Of a stretch of DNA of 10,824 nucleotides, positions 1 to 6,210 are shown piece by piece. Each line of letters begins with the position of its first letter. The first letter of the stretch is position 1. Source of the stretch: Cyclostephanos tholiformis (taxonomy: Eukaryota; Bacillariophyta; Thalassiosirophyceae; Thalassiosirales; Thalassiosiraceae); the NCBI GenBank assembly GCA_036939975.1, contig JALLPB010001185.1, positions 1 through 10,824 on the forward strand, given 5' to 3'. The notes beneath the pieces were generated by a model. The model saw nothing but the letters and a program-made list of their open reading frames with translations. It made no database searches and was not told where the DNA came from. The translations under genes and the position numbers were made by a program.

Positions 1-100
1 AACCACTGTCCGACCACATATCTCCGTCAATAATCGTCGGATGGGGACGCCGCAAGTACCCATCCTGTGCGTATCAACGTTCTCAAGACGTCTGCGCAGT

Positions 101-121
101 ATGAACGAATGATTCGTTCAT
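101..121. repeat. inverted repeat, 10-bp arms, 1-nt centre
   Basis: The left arm ATGAACGAAT (101-110) is the exact reverse complement of ATTCGTTCAT (112-121), with one G between them. A dyad this tight is more like a dimeric protein-binding site than an RNA hairpin, because a 1-nt loop cannot close. Function is unknown. Confidence 0.7.
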
Positions 122-303
122 CTTGGGGTTGGCGACACCTGGTGAAGCGTCGGAAACCATGGTGGAGTTGTGTTTGTGGGGTATCTATCATATATATTTA
201 CGTAAAATATATTTAAGCGATTAAAGTAAGTTAGTAGAAAAAAAAGTAAGCGATCTACATACTGCAAGATGAGTCGGCCAACGTTTTTGGGAGGTGGTGA
301 AGA

Positions 304-327
304 GAGAAGACAACATGATGTCTTCTC
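304..327. repeat. inverted repeat, 9-bp arms, 6-nt centre
   Basis: GAGAAGACA (304-312) is the exact reverse complement of TGTCTTCTC (319-327), separated by 6 nt. It could form a stem-loop in RNA from either strand. No neighbouring gene explains it. Confidence 0.65.
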
Positions 328-521
328 ACGAAGGTCTGTCCATGTGTCCAAAACCACAATCGAACTTTAGGTTGGCATGCTAGTTGGATGTAAGGGCGAA
401 AGGAAGAAGAGAAAAGACTGGCGTATACACGTCATAACCGCCATAAGAACCAGGGTTACATAATACTTGAAACTGTTGTGCGCATCCCTACAACAACGTT
501 GATTACATCGACCATGACATA

Positions 522-544
522 ATTTTAGAAACAACATCTAAAAT
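522..544. repeat. inverted repeat, 8-bp arms, 7-nt centre
   Basis: ATTTTAGA (522-529) is the exact reverse complement of TCTAAAAT (537-544), separated by 7 nt. It lies about 290 bp past the stop of gene 1 on the transcribed side. The arms are AT-rich, so chance is somewhat more likely here than for its neighbours. Confidence 0.55.
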
Positions 545-697
545 GCTGATTATCCTCAAATTGAAACAGCCAGCAAAGACCCCCAATTCAGGAGATGTGG
601 CGTTCCCATCTCAAAAGCTTGCGGAATGATTCGGTACAGGACAAGAGATTGCACATATTAGACTCGGGCCCGATCATTTTTGCCAAGACAGATCGCC

Positions 698-715
698 ACA
701 TGTTGTGCAACATGT
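698..715. repeat. inverted repeat, 8-bp arms, 2-nt centre
   Basis: ACATGTTG (698-705) is the exact reverse complement of CAACATGT (708-715), separated by TG. It lies about 40 bp beyond the candidate polyadenylation signal of gene 1, and each arm carries an ACATGT-type core. Function is unknown. Confidence 0.6.
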
Positions 716-750
716 ACCAAAAAAACCACCATCGTTAATTTTACACAATA

Positions 751-756
751 TTTATT
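751..756 (-). terminator. candidate polyadenylation signal of gene 1
   Basis: TTTATT on the plus strand reads AATAAA on the minus strand, 80 nt past the TAA stop of gene 1, inside an AT-rich patch. The position suits cleavage of the gene 1 transcript. Diatom polyadenylation signals are loosely defined, so this is a candidate only. Confidence 0.45.
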
Positions 757-835
757 ATTTTTTCAGTGGCCAACTCTAATGGAAGACATTTAACAGCCGC
801 CCATCGTTGATGCTTATCTGCTGTTGCTGCTGCAA

Positions 836-2425
836 TTACAGTAGTTGTTTATTACGCTGCAGTATCAACTCCTTATATTGTCTCCGTCTTTGCTCGCTCT
901 GTTCAGAGAGGACTCTTCCTGCGTCATAATCTTCTCCCAACTTTTGAAGCCGCACCTGATAATCTGGCGTTCGGCGAGAGGTGGTGGGATTGTGTAGACA
1001 ATAAGAACTGGACAGCATCTTTGATGACAATTCTGATGCTGATGTTTTTCCCGTTATAGGGATGAAGTGATTTTGCGCATGAAACATTTCAAGTCGTGGT
1101 GCCTGGGGCTGCCAAAGCTGCTGCATTCTTTGGTCAAGCCCTAAATGTGGTGGCACTCTCCTTCGTAGATGACTCTGCACGCTAGTACCACATGCCATCA
1201 TCGCACTCGATGACGTAGGTTTCAAATGTGGCAAAGACAGCGATGACGATGACGATGATGATGCAATCGAATCGAGAAGAATTTTTTTTAAGCGCCGTCC
1301 CCGTCTGGTCAGCATATCTGATGAACGTGGCAAAGTTTCGTGGTGTGTGTTTTCATCGAGGTGAATTTCGCTATTGGTACGGCCATAATGATATCGAACG
1401 ACATCGGGACGGGGAGACTGCCGTCCTTGTAGCCGGTGTTGCTGCAGTTGTTTCTGTTGGTTTCGCCCATATTCGGCAATGGCAATAGACGGAGGATCCT
1501 TATTTTCTCTTGTCGACCTCCCCCGACCTTCTCCACTGCACGGCGACGTGGTGGGTGGATCTATCGACAAAAGAGGAGGTTGAGAAAATTCAAATGGCAG
1601 CCTACCGCTCGTAGATGGATCGCTGGACAGGATTGGAGGTTCATAATATGTTACGCTGGGAAGTTTGCTCCCATGTCGATTGCATCCTCCTCCTCCTCCT
1701 CCCCCTCCTCCTCCTCCTCCCAATTCCTCTATTTTATTCCTCACGAGACATCGGGTAATCAGATTTTTCAGAACTTTATCTGCGTCGTGTATCGATATCG
1801 AAGTTGCATCTGAATTCCGACGTCGATGATGTTGCTGCAAAAGCTGCAAATCAACCCTTGAACTGCTCCTCCTCTCGTACACTTCTTCGCTGTTCTTGCA
1901 TCCAATTCGTTTTGGGGACACCGATTTGTCGTCGCGGGAGTCATTCGCTTCGCCCTCCCCCCCCCCTCGGCATATTTCCCCGTCGTCATGCCCATGGATA
2001 GTGGACGTCCATGAATCCCGTATCTCGACCAGATCGTTGAAGTTATTGTCGTAAACGCCGTCGCTGAGTTCCGCGATTGCTCCCGCAGTCGTCTTGTCGA
2101 CAAGATCCGAGTTGATGAATTCCAAATGACTCGCGGATCGGTACCGCTCCATCTGCCCCCACCCTCCATCGTCACAGCCCTCGTCCTCCCGCTCCTCCTC
2201 GATGTCACGCCACGTCCGCCACCATTGCCTCCGACTTGGTGAGGAAGACGATGGTTTGGCAACTGGGCCGAATGCTTCCTCGATATCGCCCAGCAGCAAA
2301 AAATCCGTCAGTTCGTACTCGATGCCGTCCTCCCCGAATAGCGATTCGTCTCGAGGGGGGGGCGAACACGAAGCTGTTGGCGATGACGTCGACGAAAAGC
2401 AGAAGCAGCAACCGGCGACTACCAT
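836..2425 (-). CDS. gene 1: disordered low-complexity protein of unknown function (529 aa)
   Basis: I do not recognise a family. The frame runs from ATG at 2425 to TAA at 836-838 without an intron. It stays open upstream to a TGA at 2585-2587 but holds no upstream ATG, so this ATG (context AAGATGG) is the likely start. Visible parts are a Cys cluster CCFC (6-9), an acidic patch with ELTDFLLLGDIEEAF (38-52), a 12-Gly run (236-247) and an 8-Ser run (389-396). Two similar proline segments begin at residues 263 and 283. Basophilic-kinase-like sites are RYRSAS (94-99), RRRNSD (201-206) and GRTNSE (348-353). The C-terminus is highly charged and ends with RRRQYKELIL (513-522), predicted helical and similar to the end of gene 2. 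No membrane segment or secretion signal is evident; the N-terminal cysteines could be acylated, which is inference. The gene is divergent from gene 2. The frame is very probably real; the function is unknown. Confidence 0.75.
   Translation of the reverse strand: MVVAGCCFCFSSTSSPTASCSPPPRDESLFGEDGIEYELTDFLLLGDIEEAFGPVAKPSSSSPSRRQWWRTWRDIEEEREDEGCDDGGWGQMERYRSASHLEFINSDLVDKTTAGAIAELSDGVYDNNFNDLVEIRDSWTSTIHGHDDGEICRGGGEGEANDSRDDKSVSPKRIGCKNSEEVYERRSSSRVDLQLLQQHHRRRNSDATSISIHDADKVLKNLITRCLVRNKIEELGGGGGGGGGGGGCNRHGSKLPSVTYYEPPILSSDPSTSGRLPFEFSQPPLLSIDPPTTSPCSGEGRGRSTRENKDPPSIAIAEYGRNQQKQLQQHRLQGRQSPRPDVVRYHYGRTNSEIHLDENTHHETLPRSSDMLTRRGRRLKKILLDSIASSSSSSSLSLPHLKPTSSSAMMACGTSVQSHLRRRVPPHLGLDQRMQQLWQPQAPRLEMFHAQNHFIPITGKTSASELSSKMLSSSYCLHNPTTSRRTPDYQVRLQKLGEDYDAGRVLSEQSEQRRRQYKELILQRNKQLL
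1685..1720 (-). repeat. in-frame GGA/GGG microsatellite encoding 12 glycines
   Basis: A trinucleotide tract (CTC units on the plus strand) inside gene 1 encodes Gly236-247, almost all as GGA or GGG codons. Such tracts change length by slippage in steps of three, so allele length variation is expected without frame loss. Confidence 0.85.
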
Positions 2426-2781
2426 CTTATCTTTATTATGAGAGTTGGGCGGATCCTTGGCCTTGGGTGGCCGTCGCCGCTCTACTCGATTGGGGGGACA
2501 TAAACAACAACCGAAAATGTAGGTTTTAGACGTGGACTGGAATAGACGCTCTGGAATGGGATGGGGGGCGAGGGCGCGCACCTTTCAATATGTATACTAC
2601 CTACTTATGGTACTCTTCTTAGAACAAAAAAAATTCCAAAATTATTTCCCTTTTATGATTGTTCATCCAGATTCCAACTCCAAGGTTGCCGTTGAAACGC
2701 ACCAGAAGCAACCGTTAAGTCGGCTTTTTAGAGTTGGGGGGAAAGGCAAAAAGTCACCTCGAGAGGATGAAGGATCTCCTC

Positions 2782-2795
2782 TAGTAGTACTACTA
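2782..2795. repeat. perfect 14-bp palindrome in the divergent promoter
   Basis: TAGTAGTACTACTA equals its own reverse complement with no spacer, as expected for a symmetric dimer-binding site. The half TAGTAGTAC recurs at 9817-9825, 55 bp upstream of the gene 3 ATG. Whether a factor binds is unknown. Confidence 0.5.
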
Positions 2796-2871
2796 CGTAT
2801 CCCTTGCACCGCCGTCGCCTCTGCTAGAGCACTTCTATGGCACGATAAGAGCGTTATCATTCTCCCTATCT

Positions 2872-2893
2872 CTCTCTCTGTAGAAAGAGAGAG
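2872..2893 (+). repeat. CT/AG hairpin in the putative gene 2 leader
   Basis: CTCTCTCT (2872-2879) pairs perfectly with AGAGAGAG (2886-2893) around a 6-nt loop, about 70 nt before the gene 2 ATG. If it is transcribed, an 8-bp stem would sit in the 5' untranslated region. The arms are dinucleotide repeats, so their origin may be simple slippage. Confidence 0.4.
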
Positions 2894-2964
2894 TAGTAGA
2901 ATATATTATATTGAATTATTGATTGGCGAAAAACAATACTATACCAGGCAAACGCGATCGAAAA

Positions 2965-5900
2965 ATGAGTCATTTGTTACATCATAGCCATGGCCCTTAT
3001 CCTTTAGTCACTGGTGCTATTATTTCATCCTCATCCGCCACTTGGGAGACCCTTAGCACATCTTTGGATTCGAGATCGTCATCTTTTTCTTCGTCGTCGT
3101 CATCGTCGCCGTCTTCATCGTGCACTCCATTTAATGGCGACATCGATGCAAACGACGAGCAGTGCAATACTAAATTCGACATGAGCGGTAGCATCCCGAC
3201 GATTCAGGCCATGATGGCATCTTACACTTCGAACCGCCGCACACCAAGTCGTCTTACTTTGACAAATAGCGCGCAGGCCAAGCAAATGATAGCGTGCAAA
3301 TTGGTTGAGGGGTATACATTAATGGGCAATGGGGAGGTGTGCTTGAGATGCAATATGCCGCTAATGATCGATGGCAGGAATCGCGACGATAATGTGGAGC
3401 ATGATGATTTTGGCGGGGGGCCCAAACGCAGGGGGGGCATGTGCGTTGTCTGCGATGAGGAGTGCGCGAGTCGAAATGAATTCGAACGTAAGTTGGTCAT
3501 GTTCTCGGCCATACAGGCGCGGTTGGCGGTCGACGACGATGACTATGAATTTGGCGACAACCATGACGAGGGTATCAATGCATGCGCGAATGAACATTTG
3601 CAGGACGAGGCGAGGAGAGGATACCATCTTGAGAGGTCCGCGCACTTGCGCGCGCATGTCGATGACGTGAATAAAAACAGCGCCAAAATGGACACCGCCG
3701 ACAAGAATGACTTCATTTACATGCCAGAGCTGCGGAAATCAGGGACGGATGATGATGACAGTAACACACTTTTGATGGATGATTTGAATGTTCTGCCGTA
3801 TCAGGACGATGATGCGTTGATGAACATCGAAGTGTCGCTGCGTCGGCGATGCAAGTCCTGCGGCATGGACATCGAGGACTCGACTATTTCAAATAATTTC
3901 TGGTGTCCATACTGTCACGTTGCACCGAAGTTAGATTCCGAGAGTGAAATCAGTTCGCCATCAGTTTTCGATTCCTCCATGTTGGGCAGCTTCTCCCAGG
4001 AAGCGAATGTGGACTACCTCAATATCGGCCTGGCGCTGGATGTAGAGAACCATGATGTGGAAGTAGAAATTTCGTCAGCAAAGGGGACCCTCGATGATAT
4101 GAGGACGGAGGACAAAGTGCAAGGACGGTTAATGCAAACCAATGGCAAGATAATGATGGATAGGTCCAACTATCGTGATGGTGCAAATAATCTTCACTTT
4201 CCAAACGTGAAGAGTCATTTAATTGCAGAGGTGGATCAAGCACCGGAAGGAAACGATATAGTTCTGAATAGTGAGATAATCGAACAAGTCAGCGACGAGA
4301 CTTCGGAGGGCGAAAACAAGGTACAAAGCACAAGCAGCATTATTATGCGGAAAGATGGATACAACAAACGTGATGCTGAAGCTACTCGTAGTTACGATTC
4401 TTCGCGAAATGAGGTTATTAATCGGCTCAGAGAACCAAATGATGATGAAGGAAACGACACAGTCGCGGTGCATTCGATGGTTCCGGTAATTATTGGGACG
4501 AAGGAAGCAGTGAACGCAGCAAGAGGAGTTGTTTCGCGGTCGAATGATTTCTTGGAAACTTCTAGAAATAAAACGGTCAGTCACCCAATCAAAGTAGTGG
4601 CTGTGCAGAGTCATAAAATTGCCGAAGAGGACAATTCAGTAGAACAAGTAAGAGGAGGAGATGCTATCGAAAACGAGAGATCTATAGAAGTTTCCTTTTT
4701 CGGTGGTTGTGCTAGCGCTCTCAATTTTACTCATAATTTTCCATCAGAAGGAGAAAATGACGATGGAAGGAATTTATCAGCAAGCAAGAGTGCCTTGGAT
4801 AAGTCATTGCGATCTCGTCAACACAATTTTGAATCTGGGTCTTCCCCTGGCGAGGGAACTTTAATGAGTTCCGAAGATATTATTAATGCAGCAACAATTT
4901 CATCAAACGCTGAGGTTGCTTCTTCTTCTCATCTGAACAAATATGAGGTTGTGAAGAGTTTAATTGCCCGGTTCTGGCAGGAAAACGTCAACAAAGAAAA
5001 GTCACAGTGTACGGTGTCAACAAGCAAGTCTACTTACACTAACCGAAACAATATGGGCGAAAAAGTTTTTCCGCCTAAGACTGACATTCTGGCTGGAAGA
5101 AGCAATTGCTCCAGTGGTTATAAAATCGATCCTCCTGAGAGACATCGTGCAGATCCACCTACTTCCCTCGCATTCTCCTTTGACAATGAGAGTATTCTCT
5201 CTACTTCCGGCATGGATCCGCCTGAGGAGACTGGAACAATTAGTACCGACATCATCCCTTACACTACAATGTATGATCGTAAATGGAAAGATAACACTCC
5301 TCTCACTACCTGCGAAGATAATTATGTCGACATCAGTCCAGGGGGATACCACCGCATCACAACGTCGCTGACGAAGAACGACGCCCTCGTATCAGACACG
5401 CCGCAGAATGCCGTGGCTGTATCGAGAAATTATTTTGCAACTAGTTCATCATGTGTCGACTCCTTCTATAATAAGTGGAGGACAATGAGGGATGACGCAA
5501 TGGCTTCCGTTGCGTTGAATGCGAAGAAAGAATGCGAGGTATTCATCGGATATGATGGCATACCATGCAATACAGATGATGTTGATACCCGTAAGAGATT
5601 GGAGCAACTCGACTTTGAATTCTCACACTCCAAAACCAAAGAAAAAAAATCATTTTCAATCACGTTAAGGCAACCAGACACCACCTGCAAGGATACAAGT
5701 GCAGCAGCCACAACTACTTCCTTCCGTCTAATTGGCAGTCCAGAGCAGCAAATACTCAATCACCCCTTTTCATCTGCTGGATTTGATCAGCCAGAAGAGA
5801 AAGATGAAAGAATGTTCAAATTGGCATCATTTGATGGCGGTTTTACTACCAGCAATGAAAATACATTACATGAGTTCTTGCCTGAAGCATTCCGAAATAG

Positions 5901-6069
5901 CAACCACGTCAAAAACTATGCACACCTCAAAGGTGCTCCAAACTCCAAACCAATTTGTCCTCTATCCTCCACCGCAACTGAACGACGTCAGCGTTATAAA
6001 GAGTACCTCATTGCTAAAAAGTCATCACTTTCAGTTCAATCGTCTTCTTTACGTGTCAGCATTGAATGA
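2965..6069 (+). CDS. gene 2: ZNRD2/SSSCA1-like zinc-ribbon protein with long disordered tail (1034 aa)
   Basis: The ATG at 2965 (context AAAATGA) is the first ATG after an in-frame TGA at 2920-2922; the frame ends at TGA 6067-6069 with no intron. A Ser-rich tract spans residues 39-53. Residues about 103-165 match the Auto_anti-p27 (ZNRD2/SSSCA1) pattern: a helix, then KLVEGYTLM, then CLRC (C126, C129), MPLM, and CVVC (C160, C163). The four cysteines should bind one zinc ion. The 30-residue gap between the pairs holds a charged, glycine-rich insert and looks long for the family. A second ribbon follows: CKSC (C296, C299) and CPYC (C314, C317). The rest is polar and disordered, with a DPP motif three times (5130-5225 in the DNA). 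It ends in RRQRYKEYLI (1007-1016), similar to gene 1. ZNRD2 is a small protein in animals, so this one is far longer. The biochemical role is not predictable; the ribbons suggest protein or nucleic-acid binding. Gene 1 is divergent and gene 3 convergent. Confidence 0.85.
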   Translation: MSHLLHHSHGPYPLVTGAIISSSSATWETLSTSLDSRSSSFSSSSSSSPSSSCTPFNGDIDANDEQCNTKFDMSGSIPTIQAMMASYTSNRRTPSRLTLTNSAQAKQMIACKLVEGYTLMGNGEVCLRCNMPLMIDGRNRDDNVEHDDFGGGPKRRGGMCVVCDEECASRNEFERKLVMFSAIQARLAVDDDDYEFGDNHDEGINACANEHLQDEARRGYHLERSAHLRAHVDDVNKNSAKMDTADKNDFIYMPELRKSGTDDDDSNTLLMDDLNVLPYQDDDALMNIEVSLRRRCKSCGMDIEDSTISNNFWCPYCHVAPKLDSESEISSPSVFDSSMLGSFSQEANVDYLNIGLALDVENHDVEVEISSAKGTLDDMRTEDKVQGRLMQTNGKIMMDRSNYRDGANNLHFPNVKSHLIAEVDQAPEGNDIVLNSEIIEQVSDETSEGENKVQSTSSIIMRKDGYNKRDAEATRSYDSSRNEVINRLREPNDDEGNDTVAVHSMVPVIIGTKEAVNAARGVVSRSNDFLETSRNKTVSHPIKVVAVQSHKIAEEDNSVEQVRGGDAIENERSIEVSFFGGCASALNFTHNFPSEGENDDGRNLSASKSALDKSLRSRQHNFESGSSPGEGTLMSSEDIINAATISSNAEVASSSHLNKYEVVKSLIARFWQENVNKEKSQCTVSTSKSTYTNRNNMGEKVFPPKTDILAGRSNCSSGYKIDPPERHRADPPTSLAFSFDNESILSTSGMDPPEETGTISTDIIPYTTMYDRKWKDNTPLTTCEDNYVDISPGGYHRITTSLTKNDALVSDTPQNAVAVSRNYFATSSSCVDSFYNKWRTMRDDAMASVALNAKKECEVFIGYDGIPCNTDDVDTRKRLEQLDFEFSHSKTKEKKSFSITLRQPDTTCKDTSAAATTTSFRLIGSPEQQILNHPFSSAGFDQPEEKDERMFKLASFDGGFTTSNENTLHEFLPEAFRNSNHVKNYAHLKGAPNSKPICPLSSTATERRQRYKEYLIAKKSSLSVQSSSLRVSIE

Positions 6070-6114
6070 GAAGAAGCTCAGACGTATTGACCTCGAGGGT
6101 TTGAAAACTCCGTA

Positions 6115-6120
6115 AATAAA
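6115..6120 (+). terminator. candidate polyadenylation signal of gene 2
   Basis: AATAAA lies 46 nt after the gene 2 stop and is followed at once by an A-rich run (6124-6130). It sits in the 141-bp spacer to the convergent gene 3, so the two 3' untranslated regions probably meet or overlap. No canonical AATAAA is visible for gene 3 on the minus strand of this spacer. Confidence 0.5.
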
Positions 6121-6210
6121 TACTAAAAAAATCAATTCTAGGATAATTTTCTTAGATGTCTCTATGTCTGACAATTCTGTTGCCGCTCCATCGCCAATGA
6201 TAATCTCATT

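Larger units (their letters stand above)
1..750. other. gene-free AT-rich stretch with several palindromes
   Basis: No frame here gives a convincing protein. The longest open frame (minus, 118-357) begins with GTG, not ATG, and its product resembles no family I know. The right part is presumably 3' flank of gene 1. The stretch holds four perfect inverted repeats with arms of 8-10 bp, listed separately. It also has two shorter palindromes, TTTACGTAAA at 197-206 and TCGGGCCCGA at 664-673. No tRNA-like or snRNA-like fold was recognised. Confidence 0.6.
2426..2964. promoter_or_regulatory. divergent promoter region between genes 1 and 2
   Basis: This 539-bp spacer separates the ATGs of two genes transcribed away from each other and must hold both 5' untranslated regions and promoters. 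On the gene 2 side there is an AT-rich TATA-like run at 2901-2910, 55 bp before the ATG. There is also a CT/AG hairpin at 2872-2893 and a perfect 14-bp palindrome at 2782-2795. On the gene 1 side, TATACATATT is readable on the minus strand near 2588-2597. None of these is proven as a core element, and no transcription start can be fixed from sequence alone. Confidence 0.6.

Noticed and set aside
118..357. Minus-strand open frame of 79 codons at the left end
   Set aside because: It starts with GTG, which a eukaryotic nuclear gene would not normally use, and its product has no recognisable pattern.
1768..2262. 164-codon minus-strand frame inside gene 1
   Set aside because: It overlaps gene 1 in another frame and is a by-product of its GC-rich, Arg/Gly-rich composition.
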